A program made the translations under genes and the position numbers. Source: Caldifarciminota bacterium (lineage in GTDB: Bacteria > Hydrothermota > Tepidihabitantia > Tepidihabitantales > Tepidihabitantaceae). Taken from it: a DNA stretch of 6,718 bases. The notes beneath the pieces are model-generated. The model had not been told where the DNA came from, ran no database searches, and saw only the letters and a program-made list of their open reading frames with translations. Shown piece after piece: positions 1 through 5,438 of the stretch; within the stretch, counting starts at the first letter, position 1, and each line of letters starts with the position of its first letter. The stretch spans positions 1 to 6,718 of the forward strand of contig CAIVTL010000724.1 of the NCBI GenBank assembly GCA_903908785.1, given 5' to 3'.

Positions 1-140
1 CGGACCGCGGGTCGGGCTATGAGCCGAATCATGGGTGGGCCGATGAGCGACACCGCGGGTGCGACCGCTGGTCGGGCCATGAGCCGAATCATGGGTGGGC
101 CGATGAGCGACACCGCGGGTGCGACCACTGGTCGGGCCAC
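1..140. repeat. 60-bp tandem repeat, two full units plus partial units, open at left edge
   Basis: Positions 11-70 and 71-130 are near-identical 60-bp units, differing at about two positions. 131-139 begins a further unit, and 1-10 matches the end of a preceding unit, so the array continues to the left of the window. Since 60 is a multiple of three, the + strand frame from base 1 stays open through the array and reads as a 20-residue repeat (MSRIMGGPM, then SDTAGAT-type sequence) until a TGA at 235-237. This could be the tail of a repeat protein or a non-coding minisatellite. No known domain is recognisable. Within each unit the word ATGAGC occurs twice, 24 bp apart. Confidence 0.9.
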
Positions 141-198
141 GTGCGGATTATCGGGGACCGTTTTAGGGACTCTGTCAAGCTGGGGGCGGTCGGCTGGC

Positions 199-226
199 TT
201 GACCACACCGGCGGCCGGGCTAGACT
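199..226 (+). promoter_or_regulatory. Candidate sigma-70-type promoter of the RhuM gene
   Basis: TTGACC at 199-204 and TAGACT at 221-226 are separated by 16 bp. The -35 matches the consensus in 5 of 6 positions and the -10 in 4 of 6. Transcription would start near 233, giving a leader of about 70 nt before the ATG at 303. The same TTGAC-N16-TAnnnT layout recurs before the AbiE operon and both flavoprotein genes, which raises confidence a little. The promoter preferences of this organism are unknown. Confidence 0.4.
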
Positions 227-302
227 TGCTGCGATGATGATTATCCGAGACCGCATTTTGCCGGCCGACCGCAGGCAACGATAGAGCGGCGCAGGAGATG
301 AG

Positions 303-1331
303 ATGAGCGACAATCTGCCCGAGCGCAAGACGACGGGGTCGGAGATTGTGTTCTATCAGTCCGAAGACGGCCGCACGAAGCTCGACGTGCGCCTCGAAGA
401 CCAGACCGTCTGGCTCAACCAGAAGCAACTCACAGAGCTGTTCGGTAAGGCCAAAGGGACGGTCAGCGAGCACATCAAGCACATCTTCGAGGACGAAGAG
501 CTGACCCCCGAGGCAACTGTTCGGCTTTACCGAACAGTTCAAAAGGAGGGCGACCGCGAGGTCGTTCGCGAGGTGGAGTTCTACAACCTCGACATGGTCC
601 TGGCCCTGGGCTTCCGAGTGCGCAGCCCGGTGGCCGTGCGCTTTCGGCAGTGGGCCGCGGACAAGCTTAAGGAGTACATCATCAAGGGTTTCGTGCTGGA
701 TGACGAGCGCCTGAAAGACCCGAAGGCAGGAAACGACTACTTCGAGGAGCTCACCCGCCGCATCCAGGACATCCGCACGAGCGAACGGCGGTTCTACCAG
801 AAGATCACCGACATCTACGCTACGAGCGTCGACTACAACAAGGACCACCCGCTCACCAAGGAGTTCTTCGCCACGGTGCAGAACAAGGTGCACTACGCTA
901 TTCACGGCCAGACCGCCGCCGAGGTAGTCTTGTCCCGCGCTGATGGTACAAAGCCAAACATGGGGCTGACCAACTGGGAAGGGGCGCGTATCCGCAAATC
1001 GGACGTCGCCATCGCGAAGAACTATCTGAACGAAGAAGACCTGCGTGCGCTCAATAACCTCGTCGAGCAGTATCTCATCTTCGCCGAGGGCCAAGCCGAG
1101 CGTCGGATAGCCATGACGATGAGTGATTGGATTACGAAGCTGGAGGGGTTCTTGACCCTGAACGACCGAGAGGTATTGCAGAACGCCGGCAAAGTCTCGG
1201 CCGAGTTGGCCAGGACCCATGCGGAACACGAGTTCATCGAGTTTCGCAAGATCGAGGACCGAAGCCTCGAATCCGACTTCGACCGCGCCGTCAAGCAGTT
1301 GCTACCGCGACCGAAGGACAAGCCGGCGTAG
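303..1331 (+). CDS. rhuM: RhuM family protein (virulence/defence-associated, putative DNA-binding)
   Basis: This 342-residue protein resembles the RhuM family along its whole length. Family signatures in order are: an N-terminal segment (about residues 15-62) with VWLNQKQLTELFG followed by a helix-turn-helix-like TVSEHIKHIF; YNLDMVLALGFRV (94-106) and FRQWA (114-118); KGFVLDDERLK (about 128-138); RFYQKITDIYATS in the middle; and KPNMGLTNWEG in the C-terminal half. Length and ends are as expected for a complete member. ATG 303 is supported by AGGAG at 293-297 with a 5-nt spacer. RhuM was named from a Salmonella pathogenicity-island gene; homologues are scattered among accessory regions and are often near Fic/Doc or restriction genes. 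The biochemical role is not established. No Fic/Doc partner is visible here; the next gene pair is a toxin-antitoxin system. The family call is secure, the function open. Confidence 0.93.
   Translation: MSDNLPERKTTGSEIVFYQSEDGRTKLDVRLEDQTVWLNQKQLTELFGKAKGTVSEHIKHIFEDEELTPEATVRLYRTVQKEGDREVVREVEFYNLDMVLALGFRVRSPVAVRFRQWAADKLKEYIIKGFVLDDERLKDPKAGNDYFEELTRRIQDIRTSERRFYQKITDIYATSVDYNKDHPLTKEFFATVQNKVHYAIHGQTAAEVVLSRADGTKPNMGLTNWEGARIRKSDVAIAKNYLNEEDLRALNNLVEQYLIFAEGQAERRIAMTMSDWITKLEGFLTLNDREVLQNAGKVSAELARTHAEHEFIEFRKIEDRSLESDFDRAVKQLLPRPKDKPA
515..539 (+). other. Perfect 10-bp inverted repeat (hairpin) inside the RhuM coding region
   Basis: AACTGTTCGG (515-524) and CCGAACAGTT (530-539) are exact reverse complements around a 5-nt loop (CTTTA). 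The element covers codons 71-79, just after the HTH-like segment. A perfect 10-bp stem in coding DNA is uncommon. It could be an operator-like protein-binding site, an mRNA hairpin, or a chance result of the codons used. No U-tract follows, so it is not an intrinsic terminator. Confidence 0.75.
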
Positions 1332-1445
1332 TTCCGGGCGTAGTTCCGCGGGAAGCGGTGACACAAGATGAAGCCCTGCCTGCCCAGCGCCCGGTACTGT
1401 TTCGTTCGTGGCCGATTCCGCCTCGGGGCACTTGGCGAGTTGCGG

Positions 1446-1689
1446 GTTGCGCCCGCGCCGGGCGCGGGAAACTCCAAAACCCCACGCGCTGCGCGCGAGT
1501 GACCAGTGTCCAGTTGCCAGTTTCCAGTGTCGGAAAGCGCCCACTGGTTCCCTTGATCTCTTGACCCCTTGTTCCCTCTCCTTCTGGCGTACTTCGCGGT
1601 TCAGCCGCTTCGCGGAAAGCCCAAACACCAAACCCCAAATCCCAAAGCCCGAGCCCGAGTTTCGGGTTGCGGGATGCGCGTTACGAGTT
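1446..1689. repeat. Dispersed intergenic repeat, copy A (~244 bp)
   Basis: This segment matches 4449-4691 at roughly 95% identity by eye, with about a dozen substitutions and one 1-bp indel. It is modular. It begins with a GC palindrome around 1451-1467 (CCCGCGCC, G, GGCGCGGG). A short C+A segment and a GCGC palindrome follow, then four CCAGTKT-type heptads (1503-1530). A pyrimidine-rich middle comes next, then a second palindrome CCGCTTCGCGG (1605-1615), and finally CCCAAAY-type heptads (1620-1654). No transposase, terminal inverted repeats or target-site duplication were seen. ORFs across it exist only because it is GC-rich. The rest of the 1332-1807 gap holds no recognisable gene; 1332-1445 is featureless. 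Confidence 0.93.
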
Positions 1690-1781
1690 ACGCGTTGCGG
1701 GTTACGAGTTACTGGAAGCGAGGGGCGAGTTGCGGGATATGTGTCACGGACACGGGGCACGGCGCACGGACTACGGGTCAC
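1663..1781. repeat. Degenerate heptanucleotide tract (17 units in phase)
   Basis: Reading in steps of seven from 1663 gives units CGGGTTG, CGGGATG, and then variants of CGRGTTR. From 1747 to 1781 the units change to GGnnCAC-type (for example GGGGCAC at 1754, GGCGCAC at 1761) without any change of phase. The tract overlaps the 3' end of repeat copy A and ends 26 bp before the ATG at 1808. Because 7 is not a multiple of 3, each frame reads through as a 7-residue pattern and produces spurious ORFs. Confidence 0.85.
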
Positions 1782-1807
1782 AGTTTACCGCCAGCGGACG
1801 GGGTCGT

Positions 1808-2464
1808 ATGGAAGTTTCCCCATTTATTGACAAGTGGGGAAGATTTGATACACTGGGTCCAGTGGTTGACCGCAAGAAGCTCGCCGCTGCGTTCCGCGCC
1901 CAGGGCTGGGTCCTTACGGCTGCCCAGCTTGCCGGGCTCGGGGTATATCCGCGGCGGCAGCAGGAGTTGCTGGCTGCGGGCTGGATGGAACGCGTCGGCC
2001 GTGGGCTGTACCAGTGGCGGGAGGCCGACATTACCGAGAAGCACAGCCTGGTCCTGGCGCAGCGGCTGGCGCCAAGGGGTGTGGTATGCCTGGTTTCCGC
2101 TTTGGTGTTTCACCGGCTGACAACTCAGCGGTCGCCGGAGGTGTGGATGGCCTTTGAGCGGGACGCGGATAAGGCACCGGTAAGACAGATGGTCAGAATC
2201 CGCCCGGTCAGGTTCTCCGGCCCCGCCTTTCACGAGGGCATCGAGCAGCATCGGGTTGATGGCGCGGTGCTTCGCGTGTACTCGGTTGCCAAGACCGTGG
2301 TGGATTGTTTCCGATTCCGCAACAAGCTCGGGCTGGACGTGGCGCTGGAGGCGCTGCGTGAGGGTTGGCGCGAGCGAAGATTTGTGATGGACGACATCAC
2401 CCGGCTGGCGCGCCTCTGCCGCATGGCAAACGTGATGCAGCCCTACCTGGAATCGCTGGTATGA
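1808..2464 (+). CDS. abiEi: AbiEi-family antitoxin, type IV toxin-antitoxin system
   Basis: This 218-residue protein has the architecture of AbiEi antitoxins. An N-terminal winged helix spans about residues 21-72 (RKKLAAAF, LTAAQLAGLGVYPRRQQELL, then the wing GRGLYQW at 64-70). The C-terminal domain ends in the family pattern SVAKTVVDCFRFRNKLGLD with VALEALREG. AbiEi represses its own operon and neutralises AbiEii without forming a stable protein complex (type IV behaviour known for the family). The TGA stop overlaps the next ATG as ATGA, implying translational coupling. The start is uncertain. ATG 1808 is the first ATG downstream of the repeat, but it lacks a Shine-Dalgarno sequence and lies upstream of the predicted promoter. 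GTG 1862 (200 residues, beginning VVDRKKL) fits both the promoter and the family's usual start; the longer form is listed here. A TTG at 1667 lies in repeat DNA and is unlikely. Confidence 0.9.
   Translation: MEVSPFIDKWGRFDTLGPVVDRKKLAAAFRAQGWVLTAAQLAGLGVYPRRQQELLAAGWMERVGRGLYQWREADITEKHSLVLAQRLAPRGVVCLVSALVFHRLTTQRSPEVWMAFERDADKAPVRQMVRIRPVRFSGPAFHEGIEQHRVDGAVLRVYSVAKTVVDCFRFRNKLGLDVALEALREGWRERRFVMDDITRLARLCRMANVMQPYLESLV
1816..1854 (+). promoter_or_regulatory. Promoter and inverted-repeat operator of the AbiE operon
   Basis: TTGACA (1827-1832, perfect -35) and TACACT (1849-1854, 4 of 6 for -10) are 16 bp apart. The -35 lies at the centre of an inverted repeat: TTCCCCATTT (1816-1825) against AAGTGGGGAA (1832-1841), 9 of 10 positions complementary, 6-bp spacer. 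AbiEi antitoxins are known to bind inverted repeats in their own promoter and repress it, so this site is where such autoregulation would act. Predicted transcription start is about 1861, almost on a GTG at 1862, which would make the message leaderless. Confidence 0.6.
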
Positions 2465-3399
2465 AACGACCGGCGCCGAGCGCACTCGCCAACTCGGTTC
2501 GAGACCGGCTGAAGGTGCTTGCCGACCGCCGGCGTGAGGATTTCCAGAACGTGCTGCTGCGTTTCGGCATCGAGCGCATGCTCTATCGCCTGTCTCGTTC
2601 TGAATGGCGGGACCGGTTCGTCCTGAAGGGCGCGATGCTGTTCACAGTCTGGGCCGACCGGCCGCACCGGCCCACGCGGGACGTGGACCTGCTGGGATTC
2701 GGTACGGTGACGGTCGCCGAGATGGAGCGAATCTTCCGGGCGCTCTGCGCGGCTGAGGTCGAACCGGATGGCATGGTCTTCCGCTCCGCCACGGTCGCCG
2801 GCGCGCGCATCCGCGCCAACCAGGGGTACGCGGGCGTCCGCATTACCTTCGAGGCGGAGCTCGCGCGTGCGGTAATCCCGCTTCAGTTTGACATCGGGGC
2901 CGGCGACCGCGTGGTGCCGGCACCGAGATTGGCGGCCCTGCCCGCGCTGCTCGGCACGCCGGTCCCGCGTCTCCGTGTCTATTCGCGCTACAGCGTGGTC
3001 GCCGAGAAATTGCAGATACTGGTGGAGAAGGGCCTGGCCACCAGCCGGATGAAAGACTTTGTCGACCTCGCGTTCCTGAGCCGCACGTACGAGTTCGACG
3101 GCCCCACGCTGGTTCGCGCGGTCCGGACAACATTCGACCATCGCGCGACTCCCTACCCTCCCGGTGTACCCGAGGCCCTGGGCGATGCGTTTATCTCTTC
3201 ATCGGCAAAGCTCGCCCAGTGGCAGGCGTTCGTGCGCCGGAGCCGGCTCGCTGACGGCGTGGCCGAACTGGCGGACGTCGTCCCGGCGCTACGCGGCTTT
3301 CTGCTGGCGCCGCTGGCTGCCGCTCGGGACGACGCGCACTTCAAGCGGCGCTGGATCCCGGGCAGGGGTTGGCGGATTCGTGCCGCCCGCGCCGGTTGA
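2461..3399 (+). CDS. abiEii: AbiEii-family nucleotidyltransferase toxin, type IV toxin-antitoxin system
   Basis: This 312-residue protein carries the signatures of AbiEii/AbiGii-type nucleotidyltransferases. The fold's first motif is LKGAMLF (55-61) followed by PTRDVDLLGFG, with the metal-binding pair Asp74 and Asp76. A third acidic position is FDIGAGD (143-149). Downstream are AEKLQ (Glu182, Lys183) and RMKDFVDL (196-203), matching conserved C-terminal motifs of the family. Known members are GTP- or NTP-using toxins that halt growth; the related mycobacterial MenT enzymes add nucleotides to tRNA 3' ends. The toxin gives abortive-infection immunity or plasmid/island maintenance when paired with AbiEi. 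All motifs are present, so the enzyme looks active. ATG 2461 overlaps the antitoxin stop by 4 bp. An in-frame TTG at 2365 exists but lies deep in the antitoxin gene. Length is typical; substrate here is unknown. Confidence 0.92.
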   Translation: MKRPAPSALANSVRDRLKVLADRRREDFQNVLLRFGIERMLYRLSRSEWRDRFVLKGAMLFTVWADRPHRPTRDVDLLGFGTVTVAEMERIFRALCAAEVEPDGMVFRSATVAGARIRANQGYAGVRITFEAELARAVIPLQFDIGAGDRVVPAPRLAALPALLGTPVPRLRVYSRYSVVAEKLQILVEKGLATSRMKDFVDLAFLSRTYEFDGPTLVRAVRTTFDHRATPYPPGVPEALGDAFISSSAKLAQWQAFVRRSRLADGVAELADVVPALRGFLLAPLAAARDDAHFKRRWIPGRGWRIRAARAG

Positions 3400-3400
3400 C

Positions 3401-3435
3401 GGCGGCGTGGCAAGGACGGCTGACAGCCAGCCGCC
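3401..3435 (+). terminator. Weak stem-loop just after the toxin gene
   Basis: GGCGGC (3401-3406) can pair with GCCGCC (3430-3435), and a small inner hairpin GGCT/AGCC lies at 3418-3428. It begins 1 nt after the AbiEii stop. There is no following T-run, so if it terminates transcription it is not a classical intrinsic terminator; it may only protect the 3' end. Confidence 0.25.
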
Positions 3436-3517
3436 GCTTCGCGGAAACTCCAAATCCCAAACCCAGCGCGCTTGCGCGCGAGTTAGTCAGTTAACAGTTA
3501 GCAGTTAGCAGTATCGG
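3434..3517. repeat. Dispersed repeat, partial divergent copy C
   Basis: This segment has the same module order as the front part of copies A and B. It starts with palindrome CCGCTTCGCGG (3434-3444), followed by AAACTCCAAATCCCAAA. A GC palindrome GCGCGC-TT-GCGCGC (3466-3479) and GCGAGT come next, then four heptads of CAGTTAR type (3488-3515) and ATCGG. The palindrome and heptad sequences differ from A and B, yet the structure is kept. The opening palindrome is the one found in the second module of copy A (1605-1615), so copies look like reassorted modules. Confidence 0.75.
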
Positions 3518-3523
3518 ACCGGC

Positions 3524-3620
3524 CTTGGCGGTTCAGCTCGGCCTCGTGGCTTCGGGCGGGGTTTGACTCTTGGAGTTGGCCGGATAGTGTTTGAAGCGGT
3601 CTATGTTCCGGCAATGACAA
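3524..3620. repeat. Duplicated leader segment, copy 1 (upstream of Fe-S flavoprotein gene)
   Basis: These 97 bp match 4743-4838 with about ten substitutions and one 1-bp gap, roughly 89% identity. Conservation covers the promoter-like TTGACT element and TCTATGTTCCG downstream, then ends before the two genes. It indicates that both flavoprotein genes were placed behind, or duplicated with, the same upstream region. Confidence 0.88.
3563..3590 (+). promoter_or_regulatory. Candidate promoter of the Fe-S flavoprotein gene
   Basis: TTGACT (3563-3568) and TAGTGT (3585-3590) are 16 bp apart. The -35 is good (5 of 6) and the -10 weak (3 of 6). The layout is conserved in the duplicated leader at 4781-4808. 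Transcription would start near 3597, giving a long leader of about 157 nt to ATG 3754, or about 73 nt to GTG 3670. Confidence 0.4.
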
Positions 3621-3628
3621 TCGTCGGT

Positions 3629-3641
3629 CGGAGGTCCTCCG
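3629..3641. promoter_or_regulatory. Short GC palindrome in the flavoprotein leader
   Basis: CGGAGG and CCTCCG are perfect 6-bp arms around a single T. It lies after the conserved leader ends and is absent from the second leader copy. It could be an operator, or an RNA element carrying a decoy GGAGG; it may also be chance in GC-rich DNA. Confidence 0.3.
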
Positions 3642-3753
3642 CGCTCTTTAGGCCGCGAAGGAGAAAGCTGTGGGAGAGAAGAGTTCGCAGCGCAGGTCAG
3701 TGAAGACGAGCAAACATGGTTCTGCAGGTATGGAACACGAGCAGGAGCAGAGA

Positions 3754-4395
3754 ATGAAAGTATTGCTGGTGAATGGAAGTCCCCATGCCAAGGGGTGCAC
3801 GTATGTTGCCCTCGAGGAGGTAGCCCGGACGTTGAATTCAGAGGGGATTGAAACCGAGGTATTCCACATCGGAGCCGAGCCTCTGTCCGGTTGCACTGCC
3901 TGCGGGAGCTGCCGGGAGACCGGACGCTGCAAGTTCCCCGACCGAGTGAATGAGTTTCTCGATATGGCGGAAAAGGCCGACGGGTTCGTGTTCGGCTCGC
4001 CCGTGCACTTTGCGGCTGCCGGTGGCGCCATTACGTCATTTATGGACCGCGCCTTCTTCTGCGGCCTCCGTTCCCCAAGCCGGATCTTCTACCTGAAACC
4101 GGCCGCCGCGGTTGCCTCCGCCCGGCGGGCGGGAACGACCGCGACACTCGACCAGTTGAACAAGTACTTCACCATATCACAGATGCCCGTCATCTCGTCC
4201 CGCTACTGGAACATGGTTCACGGCTCCAAGCCGGAAGAGGTGAAGCAGGACCTGGAGGGGCTGCAGGTGATGCGGGTGCTGGGAAGGAACATGGCCTGGT
4301 TCCTGAAGTGCAAGCAGGCCGGGATCAAGGCCGGTGTCCCTTTTCCCGAGCGAGAAGAACCCGTAGCCACCAACTTCATACGAGCCAACGCCTGA
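3754..4395 (+). CDS. Flavodoxin-fold NAD(P)H/FMN reductase with Fe-S cluster motif (iron-sulfur flavoprotein-like)
   Basis: This 213-residue protein has the FMN-reductase/flavodoxin fold. It opens with strand 1 and the phosphate loop MKVLLVNGSPHAKGCTY; GSPVHF (81-86) lines the flavin site, and a C-terminal region contains ARRAGTTATLDQLNKYF and YWNMVHG, highly conserved in this subgroup. Cysteines at 47, 50, 53 and 59 form C-x2-C-x2-C-x5-C, the compact motif that binds a [4Fe-4S] cluster in archaeal iron-sulfur flavoproteins. It probably moves electrons between NAD(P)H or ferredoxin, FMN and an unknown acceptor in the cytoplasm. ATG 3754 is chosen because AGGAG (3743-3747) sits 6 nt upstream and the fold starts there. 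GTG 3670, with AAGGAG 6 nt upstream, would add 28 hydrophilic residues; ATG 3730 is a third in-frame option. Gene B at 4861 is a distant paralogue of shared fold. Confidence 0.9.
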   Translation: MKVLLVNGSPHAKGCTYVALEEVARTLNSEGIETEVFHIGAEPLSGCTACGSCRETGRCKFPDRVNEFLDMAEKADGFVFGSPVHFAAAGGAITSFMDRAFFCGLRSPSRIFYLKPAAAVASARRAGTTATLDQLNKYFTISQMPVISSRYWNMVHGSKPEEVKQDLEGLQVMRVLGRNMAWFLKCKQAGIKAGVPFPEREEPVATNFIRANA

Positions 4396-4420
4396 ACGGA
4401 TACGAGAGGCGAGAAGGCGT

Positions 4421-4455
4421 GTTGCGGGTTACGAGTTACGGGTTACGAGTTGCGC
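4421..4455. repeat. Heptanucleotide tract, GTTRCGR type, five units
   Basis: From 4421 the sequence steps by seven as variants of GTTGCGG and GTTACGA, running into the first bases of repeat copy B. It starts 25 bp after the flavoprotein stop. The same words appear at 1663-1732 and, reverse-complemented, at about 6341-6376. Confidence 0.85.
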
Positions 4456-4691
4456 CCGCGCCGGGCGCGGGAAATCACAAACCCCACGCGCTGCGCGCGA
4501 GTGACCAGTGTTCAGTTGCCAGTTTCCAGTGTCGGAAAGCGCCCACTGGTTCCCTTGATCTCTTGACCCCTTGTTCCCTCTCCTTTTGGCGTACTTCGCG
4601 GTTCAGCCGCTTCGTGGAAATCCCAAACACCAAACCCCAAATTCCAAAGCCCGAGCCCGAGTTTCGGGTTGCGAGTTGCGCGTGACGAGTT
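4449..4691. repeat. Dispersed intergenic repeat, copy B (~243 bp)
   Basis: This is the second long copy of the element at 1446-1689, same orientation, about 95% identical, with the offset constant at 3002-3003 bp. Module order is the same: GC palindrome, C+A segment, GCGC palindrome, CCAGTKT heptads (4505-4532), pyrimidine-rich middle, second palindrome (here altered to CCGCTTCGTGG), CCCAAAY heptads (4622-4656), then GTTGCGA-type words. The 4396-4860 gap contains no gene; 4692-4742 has CTTGGCG words in near-tandem and then the duplicated leader. Confidence 0.93.
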
Positions 4692-4742
4692 GGGGGCCGG
4701 ACGCTGAAGTTCGGAGTCGGGAACCTTGGCGGTCTTGGCGTA

Positions 4743-4838
4743 CTTGGCGGTTCAGCTTGGCCTCCGGGCTTCGGGCGGGTTTGACTCTTGGCGTTGGCCG
4801 GATAATGTTAGAAGCAGTCTATGTTCCGACTACGACAA
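4743..4838. repeat. Duplicated leader segment, copy 2 (upstream of second flavoprotein gene)
   Basis: This is the counterpart of 3524-3620 at about 89% identity. It ends 22 bp before the GTG start of the downstream gene. In both locations the leader follows a copy of the dispersed repeat, so repeat and leader may have been duplicated as a block. Confidence 0.88.
4781..4808 (+). promoter_or_regulatory. Candidate promoter of the second flavoprotein gene
   Basis: TTGACT (4781-4786), 16 bp, TAATGT (4803-4808). Predicted transcription start is near 4815, giving a leader of about 46 nt with AGAGGAG (4848-4854) ending 6 nt before GTG 4861. Its conservation with 3563-3590 supports function, though the -10 is weak. 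Confidence 0.42.
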
Positions 4839-4860
4839 CTACTGAAGAGAGGAGTCCGAC

Positions 4861-5424
4861 GTGAATCACGTTCTTGTGCTTGAAGGGAGCCCGAGGAAGG
4901 GCAATACCTCGACCGTTGTCGACTGGGTGCTGGCTGGGATGGGTAGAGGCAATAAGGTGACGCGGGTGCGGCTGGGCGAGTTGCACATCGAGCCGTGCCA
5001 GGAGTGCTTCACCTGCGCCGGCACGAAGAAGGCGGCCGGGTGCGCGCAGGAGGACGATATGGTCGAGCTGTATGACAAGATGATTGACGCCGACCTCGTC
5101 ATCTGGGCCAGCCCGATATTCTGCTGGAACGTGACGGGGCAGACGAAGATGGCGCTGGACCGCTGCTTCGCGCTTTTGACCGGCGAGGACTTGCTGAAAG
5201 GCAGCAAGTGGGCGCTGGTGATTACCGCGGGCGGGGATGCGTTTGACGGCGCGGACCTGGCGGTGCAGATGTTCTCGCGGCTTGCCCGTTACGGCGGCAT
5301 CAAGTACGTCGGCCAGCACGTGGTCGCGCCGTGCCCGGATGGGGCGAAACTGGCCGCGAGCGCCGTGCTCAAGAAGAGTGCGAAGGGGTTTGGCAAAGAG
5401 TTGGCGAAGGCGCTGCGCGCATAG
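4861..5424 (+). CDS. Flavodoxin family protein / NAD(P)H-dependent FMN reductase
   Basis: This 187-residue protein has the flavodoxin-like fold of the NADPH-dependent FMN reductase family. The phosphate loop is LEGSPRKGNTS (7-17). The conserved IEPCQECFTC segment follows, then EDDMVELYDKMIDADLVIWASPIF, with ASP (83-85) at the flavin site, and GQTKMALDRC. Cysteines 46, 49, 52 and 61 give C-x2-C-x2-C-x8-C; the last spacing is slightly longer than the compact iron-sulfur flavoprotein motif, so a cluster is possible but less certain than in the upstream gene. GTG 4861 is chosen for its strong AGAGGAG site at a 6-nt spacing and because the fold begins at once. A 465-bp repeat-filled gap separates it from the upstream reductase, so the two are probably separate transcripts with similar promoters. 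Physiological electron acceptor unknown. Confidence 0.9.
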   Translation: MNHVLVLEGSPRKGNTSTVVDWVLAGMGRGNKVTRVRLGELHIEPCQECFTCAGTKKAAGCAQEDDMVELYDKMIDADLVIWASPIFCWNVTGQTKMALDRCFALLTGEDLLKGSKWALVITAGGDAFDGADLAVQMFSRLARYGGIKYVGQHVVAPCPDGAKLAASAVLKKSAKGFGKELAKALRA

Positions 5425-5438
5425 CCGCGCGGCAAGGA

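Noticed and set aside
303..312. ATGAGCGACA at the RhuM start also occurs in the 60-bp repeat
   Set aside because: The match is only about 11 bp with its preceding G and the flanks diverge, so chance is enough.
89..328. Minus-strand ORF over the 60-bp array and RhuM leader
   Set aside because: No ribosome site, low-complexity content, overlaps the RhuM promoter and start; no family recognised.
1302..1781. Long ORFs on both strands across the 1332-1807 gap and the matching ORF at 4571-4864
   Set aside because: They are translations of the dispersed repeat and heptad tracts; copies A and B give similar peptides only because the DNA is duplicated. No ribosome site and no recognisable domain.
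1667..1807. Extended N-terminus of the antitoxin from TTG 1667
   Set aside because: The added residues are encoded by the heptad tract and have no family similarity; the promoter and operator lie downstream.
2443..3141. Long minus-strand ORFs opposite the AbiE genes
   Set aside because: They are shadows of GC-rich coding DNA with biased third positions; the + strand proteins have clear family motifs.
1446..4691. Repeats A and B as a CRISPR array or an insertion sequence
   Set aside because: There are no regularly spaced short repeats with unique spacers, no cas genes, no transposase and no terminal inverted repeats.
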